Shown here: positions 25,123 through 34,245 of the stretch, piece by piece
Layout: each line of letters begins with the position of its first letter
Numbering within the stretch: the stretch's first letter is position 1
Assembly: GCF_003953935.1 (NCBI RefSeq)
Contig: NZ_RXLQ01000002.1
Coordinates: 310,001 to 374,000, forward strand
DNA length: 64,000 nucleotides
From: Massilia atriviolacea
GTDB taxonomy: Bacteria > Pseudomonadota > Gammaproteobacteria > Burkholderiales > Burkholderiaceae_D
Direction: 5' to 3'
The notes under the pieces: model-generated
The model's database searches: none
The model's input: only the letters and a program-made list of their open reading frames with translations
Told to the model about the DNA's origin: nothing
Position numbers and translations under genes: made by a program

Positions 25123-25331
25123 TCGTGCTTGTTTATCCGGTGACGCTGGAAATCAAATAAATATGGCGCGCGCGTTATTTAATGAATTAAATATTGCAAT
25201 TATTTTAATCGGCGAGCCATGCTAACGTTATTGAAGCGCTACGGTCAATTATGTTTCCCAATGTTTTGAATATATTAATCCGGTCATTAACAGGTAATAT
25301 AAATATCGTATGTCCTGCAATCGACCGATTA
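25123..25331 (-). promoter_or_regulatory. AT-rich intergenic gap, candidate promoter of the effector island
   Basis: This 209-bp stretch between pppA and the DUF2169 gene is strikingly AT-rich against its surroundings. It contains an inverted repeat ATTTAAT-N2-ATTAAAT at 25177-25192 and, on the minus strand, TTGACC followed 17 bp on by TTAGCA, a poor -10. I see no gene. It probably starts a separate effector-island transcript. Confidence 0.4.
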
Positions 25332-26093
25332 TCAGGCGCCCGGCGCGCGGGTGACCAGTTGCGGATCGCCGGCCCACACGCCCAGCGCCGAGTAGTTGTC
25401 TTGCGTGCCTTCGCCATCGCTGCGCTGGCGCACCTGTTCCGCCAGCAGGGCGATCCAGTCGGACACCGTGCCTGCCGCCTGCAGGCAGCGCTGCATCGCC
25501 GCTTCGTCGAGCCCATGCCAGAAGCCGTCGGTGCACAGCAGATAGGCATCGCCGTCGTCAAGCGTGCACGCCGCGCCGGGCTCGATGGTGTCGGTATCGG
25601 CCTGGCCCAGCGCGTGGCTGAGCAAATGCGCCTTGTCCGGGCTGCTGGACAAACCCGCCCTTTGCAGCTGGGCGGCCAGGCTGTGGTCCTCGGTGCGCTG
25701 CCACAGGCAGCCGCGCCGGAACAGGTACAGGCGGCTGTCGCCGACATGAATCCACTGCGCCATCCGTGCGCGGCGGTCGATAAACAGCGCCACCATGGTC
25801 GCCGCCATGCGTGCGCGTTCGGGATTGCGCCGTTGCTCGGCGACGATGGCGGCGTCGGCGGCATCGACGCTGCCGTGCGTCATCGCTTGCAGGCCGAACG
25901 ATTGCTTGTCGTCGAGTTGCTGCAAGGCCCAGTGCACCGCCAGCCGGGATGCGATGGCGCCGCCGGCCTGTCCCCCCACGCCGTCGCTGATCACAAAGCA
26001 GGCGTCGTTCTCACGCACGCGCAAACCCAGGGCATCTTCATTGCTGGCGCGGCCGCCTTGATGCGAACATTGCGCCGTGGTCAAGGTCAGCAT
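25332..26093 (-). CDS. pppA: PP2C-type protein phosphatase of the T6SS threonine phosphorylation pathway
   Basis: This 253-residue phosphatase starts MLTLTTAQCSHQGGRASNEDALG. The PPM/PP2C metal and phosphate motifs are all present: SNEDA near residue 17, ISDGVGGQAGG, HVGDSRLYLF, LLCTDGFW and QDNYSALG near the C-terminus. ATG 26093 overlaps the end of the fha gene by 7 bp. In the well-studied pathway PppA removes phosphate from Fha and so opposes the kinase PpkA, shutting the apparatus down. The kinase gene is encoded elsewhere in the same locus (38796-40469), which completes the pair. The protein is probably cytoplasmic. Confidence 0.93.
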   Translation of the reverse strand: MLTLTTAQCSHQGGRASNEDALGLRVRENDACFVISDGVGGQAGGAIASRLAVHWALQQLDDKQSFGLQAMTHGSVDAADAAIVAEQRRNPERARMAATMVALFIDRRARMAQWIHVGDSRLYLFRRGCLWQRTEDHSLAAQLQRAGLSSSPDKAHLLSHALGQADTDTIEPGAACTLDDGDAYLLCTDGFWHGLDEAAMQRCLQAAGTVSDWIALLAEQVRQRSDGEGTQDNYSALGVWAGDPQLVTRAPGA

Positions 26094-27508
26094 GCCTGTT
26101 GCATCCTTTGGGCGCGGTAGAGTTCGACCTCGGCGTCGTAGGCGGACAGAAATACCTGCCCGAACACGGTATGGAAGTCTTCCTCCACGGCCGTCACCGC
26201 CGCCTGGTGCAGCGCGCGGTAGCGCACCCACGCGCGGCCGTCGCGCCCCTTCGGCATCAGGCGGTCGTACCAGACGTCGGCGCCCATCTGCCTGTCCACC
26301 ACGTCGGGACTGAAATTGAGCAAGAGTTGATTGAGCGCGGCGCGCATGCCCGCCAGCATGCCCATCTGGTGGGCCTGCAGGTCATGGAAGGTGTCGTCGA
26401 CGGCGCGCTCGGACGTCATGAAGCCGGAAAACGGCGGCCCGAACATCTGCTTGAGCACGGTCTGGGCGTTCGGCAGCAGCTTGAGCGGGTTGTTTTCCTT
26501 GTCGAGCATCATGGTCAGCTCTGCCTTGACTTCACGCTTGATGATCGTGCGGCTGGTCAGCAGCTTCATGGAGCCTCCGACCAGTTTGCTCAACAGGCGG
26601 CCGGCCTGGTGAAAGTGCGCCTCGTTCAAGGTGCCTTCATTCGGCGTGAAGCCGGCGCCATCGAGAAACGCGGCGACCATGCTGGCGGCGTCGGACGTGG
26701 GCGGCGCGGCGTCGCAGGACGCGGGCCGCGCCGCCGCCTGGGCAGGCGGGGAGGCAATCCCGGCAGCGAAGCGGCCTGGCGCGCCGCTTTCGACGGCCCG
26801 GCCGAACAGGGAGCCGGTGTCGAAGGGGGCGGAACAAGCCTGTTCCTGCTGCGCCAGTTCCAGCAGCGCAGTGCTGGTCTCGGGCAGGGCGCTGGCGCTG
26901 TCGGCGAACAGCATGCTGTGCGCTTGCGCGCCAGGGCTGGCAAAGAAATCGAGCGGATCGAGCGACGGATTGCTGAGCGTCGCCAGGACGTCGTCCGGCA
27001 GGAGCGCTGCCGGCGCCGGCGCCTGCGCGACCGCCAGCGGCGCCGACAGCGGCGCCGCGGCGGCAAACCGATGCGCGCTCGGCGCCGGCGCAAAGTCCGA
27101 CACAAGCTTGTCCCAGAACGCGTCGTCATGCGCCACGATCGCCGCCGGCGTTGCAGCGGGGGGCGCAACGGCGCCTGGCTCCTCGACGGCCGCCGCCTGG
27201 ACATCGCCAACCTGCAGCAGATACACGCCAATGCGCACCTGGTCGCCATCCTGCAGGCGCCGGGGCTGGTCGCCGGTCAATGCCGCGTCGTTGACGGCAA
27301 TCGGGCAGACCGTACTCAGGTTGGCCAGGTACGCGCCGCTGTCGTCGATGCGCACCGATGCCTGCAGGCGCGAAATCTGCCTGGTGTCGTCGACCAGCAC
27401 CAGATGGTTGTCGGCGCCCCGGCCAATGGTGGCGCCAGGCCGGGAAAAGTCCGTGCCGAGCGGCGGGCGTAGCGGCTGTCCGGCGTGTTCGAGGATGGTC
27501 AATCGCAT
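26087..27508 (-). CDS. tagH: FHA-domain T6SS regulator (TagH/ImpI type)
   Basis: This 473-residue protein has an N-terminal forkhead-associated domain (about residues 20-105: GATIGRG, DNHLVLVDD, ISRLQASV). A long Ala/Pro-rich linker leads to a C-terminal domain of about 190 residues with the T6SS-FHA signature (LGRLLSKLVGGSMKLL-like region, ELTMMLDKENNPLKLLPNA, FDDLQAHQ-like region, LMPKGRDGRAWVRY, EDFHTVFGQVFLSAYDAEV). It should bind phosphothreonine peptides made by PpkA and promote assembly. The usual SRxHA of FHA domains reads SRLQA here, so the core His is Gln. It overlaps pppA by 7 bp and lies just after tssQ. Confidence 0.93.
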   Translation of the reverse strand: MRLTILEHAGQPLRPPLGTDFSRPGATIGRGADNHLVLVDDTRQISRLQASVRIDDSGAYLANLSTVCPIAVNDAALTGDQPRRLQDGDQVRIGVYLLQVGDVQAAAVEEPGAVAPPAATPAAIVAHDDAFWDKLVSDFAPAPSAHRFAAAAPLSAPLAVAQAPAPAALLPDDVLATLSNPSLDPLDFFASPGAQAHSMLFADSASALPETSTALLELAQQEQACSAPFDTGSLFGRAVESGAPGRFAAGIASPPAQAAARPASCDAAPPTSDAASMVAAFLDGAGFTPNEGTLNEAHFHQAGRLLSKLVGGSMKLLTSRTIIKREVKAELTMMLDKENNPLKLLPNAQTVLKQMFGPPFSGFMTSERAVDDTFHDLQAHQMGMLAGMRAALNQLLLNFSPDVVDRQMGADVWYDRLMPKGRDGRAWVRYRALHQAAVTAVEEDFHTVFGQVFLSAYDAEVELYRAQRMQQAC

Positions 27509-27521
27509 GCGTGGTTCCCGA

Positions 27522-28022
27522 TCATGGCTTGGCTGGGAGGACGGCCTTTTTGCGGGCGGCTTCGAACGCCGGCCCCCACATCGGATGCGAGCGCTCGGCT
27601 TCGGGCAACTGAAAACCCGGATCGAGCTGCATCACGCGCTCCGCTTCCGCATTGCACAGCGCGGTTTTCCTGGTGATGCAGTAGCTGAACGCCAGCAGCT
27701 TGTGCGCCTGGACCTGCGTTGCCGTGCTTGAAAAATCGATGGCCTTGCTGCCGCCCAGGTTGGCGATGACGGCCTTGAAGTCGCCGGCAGCGAATTGCCT
27801 GTTCGCTTCCGCGATGGCAGCCTGGCCGCGCTGGTCCATGGAGTTCAGTATCACGACAGCGGGCCTGGCGGCCGGCTCGGGCGCGGCAGGCGGCGCGGTG
27901 GGTGCATCGGCGCAGGCGCCCAGCAGGAGCGGGGCGCCGACGGCCAGCACCGATGCGACAGTTCTGGCAACAGCGGCGCTGAACATGGATGCCGGGGGGC
28001 GAACGCTAACAGGTCGGTTCAT
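27522..28022 (-). CDS. tssQ: TssQ-like T6SS lipoprotein
   Basis: This is a 166-residue lipoprotein. ATG 28022 follows AGAAAGAG at good distance, and a TTG directly before it is the alternative. The signal region ends in the lipobox LLLGAC with Cys37, then a Pro/Ala-rich spacer. The mature part looks helical and TPR-like (QAAIAEANRQFAAGDFKAVI, AHKLLAFSYC, AEAERVMQLDPGF). The MWGPAFEAARK ending is typical of the TssQ-family lipoproteins found in betaproteobacterial T6SS loci. Its role in the outer-membrane complex is not settled. It sits between clpV and fha on the same strand. Confidence 0.83.
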   Translation of the reverse strand: MNRPVSVRPPASMFSAAVARTVASVLAVGAPLLLGACADAPTAPPAAPEPAARPAVVILNSMDQRGQAAIAEANRQFAAGDFKAVIANLGGSKAIDFSSTATQVQAHKLLAFSYCITRKTALCNAEAERVMQLDPGFQLPEAERSHPMWGPAFEAARKKAVLPAKP

Positions 28023-28054
28023 CAAAAAACTCTTTCTTCATAGGTGGGGCAATC

Positions 28055-30745
28055 TCAGTGCGGAAGTGCCGACAGTGCGGCATCCAGGTCGCCGGCGCGC
28101 GCGTCCGGGATGGCTGGCGCGGCGTGCGCATGCTCGAAGCGATACGTAAACTCGCCTGCCTGCGCGCCGATCGTCACCCCCGTCAGTTTGTCGGGCGCCG
28201 ACAGGCGCAGCAGGATTTCGCGGCTGATGTGCGGCAGCACCGTCTGCGTCAATACCGCGTCGACCATGCGCCCGCCCGATTCGAGCTGGGTGCAGCGCTG
28301 CCCGAGCAGGGCCACGGCGGCGTCGTCATAGGTGAAGGCAATGCCGTGGTTGGCCAGCAGGCGGCTGCGGATGCGATTCAATTGCAGCGCGACGATACGC
28401 GCGAGCATGCTGTCCGACAGCGGGAAGTACGGCACCACGGACAGGCGGCCGAGCAGGGCGGCCGGGAACACTTTCAGCAGCGGCTCGCGCAGCGCGCCGG
28501 CCAGCGCATCGACCTGCGGCATCAGGTCCGGGTCCTGGCACAGGCGCATCAGGAGCTCGCTGCCGACATTCGAGGTCAGGATGATGACGGTGTTCTTGAA
28601 GTCGATGTAGCGGCCTTCGCCGTCTTCCATCCAGCCCTTGTCGAACACCTGGAAGAAAATCTCGTGCACATCCGGATGGGCTTTTTCGATCTCATCGAGC
28701 AGGACCACGCTGTAGGGCCGCCGGCGCACCGCCTCGGTCAGCACGCCGCCTTCGCCGTAGCCGACATACCCCGGCGGCGCGCCTTTCAGGGTGCTGACGG
28801 TATGGGCTTCCTGGAATTCGCTCATATTGATGGCGATCAGATTCTGTTCGCCGCCGTACAGCGTCTCGGCCAGGGCCAGCGCGGTTTCGGTCTTGCCGAC
28901 GCCGGACGGACCGGCCAGCAGGAACACGCCCACCGGCTTGTTCGGATCGTCCAGGCGCGCGCGCGCGGTCTGCACGCGGCGCGCGATCGCTTCGAGCGCA
29001 TGCGGCTGGCCGATCACGCGCTGGCCCAGGGTGCCTGCCAGTTCCAGCACCGCTTCGACGGCGTCGCCGACCATCCGACCGACCGGAATCCCGGTCCAGT
29101 CCGCAACGACTGCCGCGACGGCATGGGCGTCCACCGCGGTAAGGATCAGCGGCCGTTGTTCCTGGTGCAGTTCGAGCTGCACCAGCACCGCCTGCAATTC
29201 GCTCAGGCGCGCCGCACGCTCGCCGGGAGCGGATGCCTGCACGGCCTCGCGCAAGGTGGCTATTTTTTCCGCCATCCGCTTTTCGGCCTGCCAGCGCGCG
29301 CCGATGGTGTCGAACTCGTGCCGCTCGGCGGCGATGCGCCGGGCCAGCGGGGCGAGGCGGCCGGCATCGCCGGCGCCGACCTGGCATTCCTTTGTCACGA
29401 TGTCCTGTTCGACCAGCAGGGCGTCGATGCGGCGCTGGCAGTCTTCCAGCATGGGCGGCTGGCTGTGCTGGCTCACCGCCACGCGGGCGCAGGCGGTGTC
29501 GAGCAGGCTGACGGCCTTGTCCGGCAACTGGCGCGCCGGAATGTAGCGGTGCGACAGCGCCACCGACGCCACGATGGCATCGTCCAGCAGCAGCACGCGG
29601 TGGTGGGTGGTCAGCTTGGCGGCCAGGCCGCGCATCATGGTGACCGCGCGCGCCTCGTCCGGTTCGGCGATCTGCACGACCTGGAAGCGGCGCGTCAGGG
29701 CGGCGTCTTTCTCGATGTATTTCTTGTATTCGGCCCAGGTGGTGGCGCCGATGGTGCGCAGTTCGCCGCGCGCCAGCATCGGTTTCAGCAGATTGGCGGC
29801 GTCGCCGGTGCCTGCCGCGCCGCCGGCGCCGATCAGGGTGTGGATTTCATCGATGAACAGGATCACCGGACGGGCGCTGGCCTGCACTTCGGCGATCAGT
29901 TCGCGCAGGCGCTTTTCGAATTCGCCCTTGACGCTGGCGCCGGCCTGCAGCAGGCCGATATCGAGCAGCAGCAGGTCGACGTCGCGCAGCGGCGGCGGCA
30001 CGTCGCCGTTGGCGATGCGCTGCGCCAGGCCTTCCACCACGGCGGTTTTGCCGACCCCGGCTTCACCGGCCAGCAGCGGATTGTTCTGGCGGCGCCGCAG
30101 CAGCACGTCGACCATCTGGCGGATTTCTTCATCGCGCCCGGTGACGGGGTCGATCTCGCCGGCCCGAGCGCGTGCGCTCAGGTCGACCGTGTAGAGCTGG
30201 AGCGCCCTGGCGCCGCCGGCCGGGGGCGGGGCAGCGCCGGCGCCAGCCGGGACGGCGGCGCCGGCTTGTTCCGGCGAGCCGGCCAGGATCTGGTCGAGGC
30301 CGGCGGAGAGAACGTCCGGCAAGACCTGTTCGAACTGGCGCGAGATCCCGGTCAGCACATGGCGCAGGCTGCTGGTCTTAAGCAAGCCGAGCAGCAAATG
30401 GGCGCCCCGGATCTTCTCGGCGTTAAAGGTCAGGCTGGCGTAGACCCAGGCGCGTTCGACGGCTTCGTCGATATGGCCGGACAGGTCGCTCACCGCGCCG
30501 GCGCCGCGCGGCAATCGGTCCAGCGCCGTCAGCAAGTCGCGCGTCAACTGTTCCCGCTCGACGTTGAAGTGGCTGGCGACGTGCTGCAGGTCGCCGTCGG
30601 GCGCCTGCCACAGCTGATGGATCCAGTGCACCAGCTCGACATACGGATTGCCGCGCAGGCGACAGAAGGCGGTGGCGCTCTCGATGGCCGCGTACAGGGT
30701 GGGATTGAGCTTGCCGAACAGGGCCAGGCGGCTGATTTCAGACAT
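28055..30745 (-). CDS. clpV: T6SS sheath disassembly AAA+ ATPase ClpV
   Basis: The 896-residue protein has a Clp N-domain (residues 1-155), a first AAA module with Walker A GEAGVGKT at 227-234 and Walker B VILFIDEIHTLIGAG, a middle coiled-coil insert, and a second AAA module with GPSGVGKT near residue 610 and VVLLDEIEKAHPDV. It lacks features of chaperone ClpB outside this context, and the N-terminal sequence LFGKLNPTLYAAIESAT is that of T6SS ClpV. It recycles contracted TssB/TssC sheaths. The start overlaps the end of tssG by 8 bp. Confidence 0.97.
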   Translation of the reverse strand: MSEISRLALFGKLNPTLYAAIESATAFCRLRGNPYVELVHWIHQLWQAPDGDLQHVASHFNVEREQLTRDLLTALDRLPRGAGAVSDLSGHIDEAVERAWVYASLTFNAEKIRGAHLLLGLLKTSSLRHVLTGISRQFEQVLPDVLSAGLDQILAGSPEQAGAAVPAGAGAAPPPAGGARALQLYTVDLSARARAGEIDPVTGRDEEIRQMVDVLLRRRQNNPLLAGEAGVGKTAVVEGLAQRIANGDVPPPLRDVDLLLLDIGLLQAGASVKGEFEKRLRELIAEVQASARPVILFIDEIHTLIGAGGAAGTGDAANLLKPMLARGELRTIGATTWAEYKKYIEKDAALTRRFQVVQIAEPDEARAVTMMRGLAAKLTTHHRVLLLDDAIVASVALSHRYIPARQLPDKAVSLLDTACARVAVSQHSQPPMLEDCQRRIDALLVEQDIVTKECQVGAGDAGRLAPLARRIAAERHEFDTIGARWQAEKRMAEKIATLREAVQASAPGERAARLSELQAVLVQLELHQEQRPLILTAVDAHAVAAVVADWTGIPVGRMVGDAVEAVLELAGTLGQRVIGQPHALEAIARRVQTARARLDDPNKPVGVFLLAGPSGVGKTETALALAETLYGGEQNLIAINMSEFQEAHTVSTLKGAPPGYVGYGEGGVLTEAVRRRPYSVVLLDEIEKAHPDVHEIFFQVFDKGWMEDGEGRYIDFKNTVIILTSNVGSELLMRLCQDPDLMPQVDALAGALREPLLKVFPAALLGRLSVVPYFPLSDSMLARIVALQLNRIRSRLLANHGIAFTYDDAAVALLGQRCTQLESGGRMVDAVLTQTVLPHISREILLRLSAPDKLTGVTIGAQAGEFTYRFEHAHAAPAIPDARAGDLDAALSALPH

Positions 30746-31814
30746 GAAGTGTTCCTCGTTGAAGGTGAGCGTTGGCGCGCGGCGCGGCGCGCTTGCCGCA
30801 CGCGCGCGCCATGTAATCGATAATCAGGTGGGCGCTGGCGGCGCGCCGGGTGTCGGCAGGCCGTTTGCCCAGCCACGACGACAGGCCGAGCGGCTGCATG
30901 CGGCTCAGCGCCGCCATGGGCTTCTGGTCCTCGGCCAGCAGCAGCTGGACATCCCAGCTCAGGTCCATGCCGACAAATTCATGGACCCATTCGACCAGCG
31001 CGGCGACATGTTCGCCGCCCGGCAAAAAGCGCCGGTACTGGTCCAGGGTCAGCGGCCCCAGCACCAGCCGGAAGCGCGACTGGGCGTCGCGCACGGCCAT
31101 GCCGAGCGTGCCGCCGCGACCCAGGCCCATGCCGGCGCGGCCGAGCGCCAGGCGGTCCGCCTCGTCCAGCCCGACCCAGTGCGTCACATGCTCGACCACC
31201 TCGACCGGGATCGCGAAATAGCTGTGCAGGATGGCCCGCAAGCCCTCGGGATTGCGGCTTTGCCGGCCCAGATGGCCGGCCTGGCAGTAGCGCGCATGCA
31301 GGCCGATGGCGCCGGGGCGCTGCTGGGCCGGCAGTCCCATGCCCAGCAGGCTGGCCAGATGCGCATCGAAACGCGCCTCGCCCGGACGATCCAGGCTGGC
31401 GCTGGCCTGGCAATCGGCCCAGGCGCGGTAAAACAGCGTCGCCAGGCGATGATGAAACAGGTCGGCAAACGCGGCCAGGGTCGGATCGGCCGCCATGCGC
31501 TCGCGTTCGCGCACGTACTCGGTCAGATGCAGCGGCAGCGGGCCGTTCGGTCCGAACAGGCCGAAGCCGTACATGCTCAGTTGCGGCGGGCGGCCGTCGC
31601 GCTCGCGCAGGCCGGCGACCGAGGCGGGCGCAAAGGCGAGCGAGGCCTTCTGCGCCAGGCGCACCGGTTCCCCGGACGGGTGCGTGCTCCGGCCCAGCGG
31701 CTGGGCGGCCCCCGCGCGCGCGTCGATCCAGCGCAGCAGCGCGAACAGATCGTGCTCGTAGGGCGCCTCGCGCAGCTGCCGCCACGGCGCCTGATCGGTC
31801 CAGGCCGCGTTCAT
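30738..31814 (-). CDS. tssG: T6SS baseplate protein TssG
   Basis: The 358-residue protein begins MNAAWTDQAPWRQLREAPYEHDLFALLRWID. It contains SMYGFGLFGPNGPLPLHLTEYVRER, the family's best-conserved stretch, and PVEVVEHVTHWVGL further on. TssG joins TssE, TssF and TssK in the baseplate wedge. The ATG overlaps the tssF stop (ATGA) and its end overlaps clpV, so the block tssE-F-G-clpV is continuous. Length and order are typical. Confidence 0.95.
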   Translation of the reverse strand: MNAAWTDQAPWRQLREAPYEHDLFALLRWIDARAGAAQPLGRSTHPSGEPVRLAQKASLAFAPASVAGLRERDGRPPQLSMYGFGLFGPNGPLPLHLTEYVRERERMAADPTLAAFADLFHHRLATLFYRAWADCQASASLDRPGEARFDAHLASLLGMGLPAQQRPGAIGLHARYCQAGHLGRQSRNPEGLRAILHSYFAIPVEVVEHVTHWVGLDEADRLALGRAGMGLGRGGTLGMAVRDAQSRFRLVLGPLTLDQYRRFLPGGEHVAALVEWVHEFVGMDLSWDVQLLLAEDQKPMAALSRMQPLGLSSWLGKRPADTRRAASAHLIIDYMARACGKRAAPRANAHLQRGTLHV

Positions 31815-33679
31815 AGCAGCGGCCTGTTGCCCAGGCGGGCCGGCCAGCTGGCGACCCGGCCCCGGTTGCCGCTATGGAGCTCGAGCTCGGCGAACAGGTT
31901 GATCGGCACGTAACGCGCGAAAAACTGTTCCAGCACCGCGCCGAACAGGTAGGGACTGTCGCCCGAGAATGCCTGCTCGTCGACGGTCACGGCGATGTTC
32001 ACGCCACGGCCATGCATCGGCGGACCAGGCTGGGGCAGGCGGCGGAACAGCGGCCGGTGCACCACCGAGCGCACGCCGTCGACCTGGCGCTGCAATCCCG
32101 CCTGGCTGTCGTCCAGATACAGGCCCAGCAATTGACGCAGGATCGCCGCGCCTTGCTCGCCATCCTGCTCGAACAGGCCCTGGTGATTCAGGCCGAGGTG
32201 GCTGATCAGCTGCCAGGCCAGCTTGCCGTCGGCCAGCGGCGGCCGGGGACGCGACGGGGCGCGCACGGTCGTGATCGCACCCACCGGGGCGGACACGTTC
32301 AGCGTGAAGTCGCTGTCGCCGCCGGTGCAAAGCAGCAAGGCCAGGTCGCGGTTGGTGCACAGCGTATCGACCGACAGCTGGCGCAGCGTGTCGGCAAACG
32401 GTGCCGCGTGCCGGTCGACCAGCGAAATATGGACATCGTTGCCGCTGTACGAGGTGCGCGCCCCATGCTGGAGGGCGCGCTGCGACAGCAGGCGTGCTTC
32501 GCGCCGCAGGCAGTAGTAGGCGCCATGGTCGCGCGCGTCGCGTGCGAACGAGTCGTGAAACGGCCGGAACTGGCGATCCTCGCCGCTGCCGTGGCCAAGC
32601 ATGGACGTCACGCTGTGGACCTCGAAGTCGAGCGCCTTGCTGCGGTCGACCACCAGATGGTATTCGTTGACCTTGGGCGACACCAACACCCGGTCCGCAC
32701 GTTTCGCAAACAGGTTCACCACCGGCGTGCAATGCATGGCCAGGTCGGCCGTGCCGACCAGGCGCTCGAGCGTTGCATCATCCTGGTCGAGCAGGATGGT
32801 GATCTCGAAGCGGGTGCCGGTCACGCCGCGCAAGGCGCGCTGCAGGCCGGCGATACTGAAGAACAGCAGCCGGGCAGGGTAGGCGAAATACTCCTGCAGG
32901 ATCCGGTAGCCCTGGAAGTGGCGCTGGTCGTTCGGCAGCAGGGCCTGCTCCATGTCGAAGCCTTCGTGGCGCACGGCGCTGGCGTCGAGCACCTCGCCCC
33001 ATGGCCGGCTGGCGCCGTGGCCGCTGTCGGTTGGCCGGCACAGGACGGCGACCGTGTGGCCGGCCACCAGTTCCAGCAGGCGCAAGGCGCGCTGCTCGGG
33101 ACCGGCCAGGTGGAACGTCAGCTTGTCGAGCGGCGTCGTTTCGCAGCGCTGGCCGCAGCCCAGTTGCAGTTCGATGCGCAGCGCGGCCTTGGCCCGGCTG
33201 CGCAGGCGCGCCGGCATATCGCCGGGCGCGGGGCCGAAACGCACCTGCTCCAGGGTCAGCGGCCACAGGGTGACGGCGTGGCCGGTGCGAAACTCGCAGG
33301 CCGTCTGCTGGCCGCGCGTCAGCGCGGCGCGCAGCGAGGTCCTGGCCGGCAAGGTGAAGCCCGACGCCAGGCTGCCGACGGTCAGATCGGGCTGCAGCTG
33401 CACCACCGCCATCGATGGGGTCGGCGCCAGGTAGCCGGGGTAGATCGACGTCAGCAGTTGTTCGGTATAGCGCGGAAACTGCGCATCCATTTTCAGCTGC
33501 ACGCGCGCCGTCAGGAAGCTGAAACCTTCCAGCAAGCGCTCGACATAGGGGTCGGCCACGTCGATGCCGTGCATGCCCAGGCGCCCGGCGACCTTGGGAA
33601 ATTGTTCCGCGAATTGCGCGCCCATCTCGCGCAGGTAGCCCAGTTCGCGGTTGTAGTAGTCCAGCAGCCGTGCATCCAT
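31811..33679 (-). CDS. tssF: T6SS baseplate protein TssF
   Basis: This 622-residue baseplate wedge protein begins MDARLLDYYNRELGYLREMG, the usual TssF start, followed by FAEQFPKVAGRLG and DPYVERLLEGFSFLTARV. It ends near LLG-containing strands shared with phage gp6-like proteins (FARYVPINLFAELELHS). It forms a 2:1 complex with TssG in characterised systems. Its first base is shared with the last base of the tssE stop (TGATG) and its end overlaps tssG, indicating coupled translation. Confidence 0.96.
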   Translation of the reverse strand: MDARLLDYYNRELGYLREMGAQFAEQFPKVAGRLGMHGIDVADPYVERLLEGFSFLTARVQLKMDAQFPRYTEQLLTSIYPGYLAPTPSMAVVQLQPDLTVGSLASGFTLPARTSLRAALTRGQQTACEFRTGHAVTLWPLTLEQVRFGPAPGDMPARLRSRAKAALRIELQLGCGQRCETTPLDKLTFHLAGPEQRALRLLELVAGHTVAVLCRPTDSGHGASRPWGEVLDASAVRHEGFDMEQALLPNDQRHFQGYRILQEYFAYPARLLFFSIAGLQRALRGVTGTRFEITILLDQDDATLERLVGTADLAMHCTPVVNLFAKRADRVLVSPKVNEYHLVVDRSKALDFEVHSVTSMLGHGSGEDRQFRPFHDSFARDARDHGAYYCLRREARLLSQRALQHGARTSYSGNDVHISLVDRHAAPFADTLRQLSVDTLCTNRDLALLLCTGGDSDFTLNVSAPVGAITTVRAPSRPRPPLADGKLAWQLISHLGLNHQGLFEQDGEQGAAILRQLLGLYLDDSQAGLQRQVDGVRSVVHRPLFRRLPQPGPPMHGRGVNIAVTVDEQAFSGDSPYLFGAVLEQFFARYVPINLFAELELHSGNRGRVASWPARLGNRPLL

Positions 33680-34245
33680 CAGTCGGCCACCAGGTTGTGC
33701 AGTTTGGTGTGGCCGGTTTCAATGTCCACGTCGGAGCGCACCAGGAATTGCACCGGATACGGTTGCGACCATAACTGGGCGCGGATCTCGAACGCCAGTT
33801 CGTTGTGCAGGGACAGGCTGTCCGGGTCGGACACGCAGCGAACCTCCAGCGTGTCAGGCAGCAGGCGCGGCTCGAATGCGAGGATGGCGCGGCGCAGGTT
33901 GCCGGCCAGTTCCTGGCTGTCCAGCTCGGACAAATGCTTGCCCGACAGGGGAAGGATGCCGTAGTTGAGCACCGAGCGATGCACCTGCGGGTACGCCCCC
34001 AGGTCGACGTCGGCGGACATGGCCGTGCTATTGAGCAGCCAGACCAGGTCGCGCATGACGGCGCTGCGCAGGGCCGCGCTGGACGTGCCGGGCGGCTCCA
34101 TTTCGGTGCCTTGCAGCGGATCGTGGTCGGTCAGGCGTTCCAGCAGGGCCGGGCGCAGACGGTCGCGCGCGCCCAGGCGCAGGCGCTCGGGGTCGTCATG
34201 GCGCCCGTGGAGGGCGCGCGCGGCCTGATTGCCGGCCTTAAACAT
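33679..34245 (-). CDS. tssE: T6SS baseplate protein TssE (gp25-like)
   Basis: The 188-residue start at ATG 34245 is favoured because it overlaps the stop of tagJ (ATGTTTAA). A TTG at 34266 would lengthen it by seven residues. The gp25-like core shows RDLVWLLNSTAM, VHRSVLNYGI, LAGNLRRAILAFEPRL and an FEIRAQLW strand. Related TssE proteins are about 140-190 residues. It initiates sheath polymerisation at the baseplate. Order tagJ-tssE-tssF-tssG is standard. Confidence 0.93.
   Translation of the reverse strand: MFKAGNQAARALHGRHDDPERLRLGARDRLRPALLERLTDHDPLQGTEMEPPGTSSAALRSAVMRDLVWLLNSTAMSADVDLGAYPQVHRSVLNYGILPLSGKHLSELDSQELAGNLRRAILAFEPRLLPDTLEVRCVSDPDSLSLHNELAFEIRAQLWSQPYPVQFLVRSDVDIETGHTKLHNLVAD

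Noticed and set aside
28058-30823. Long plus-strand frame opposite clpV
   Set aside because: ClpV is certain from two Walker A/B sets. The opposite frame is a codon-bias shadow.
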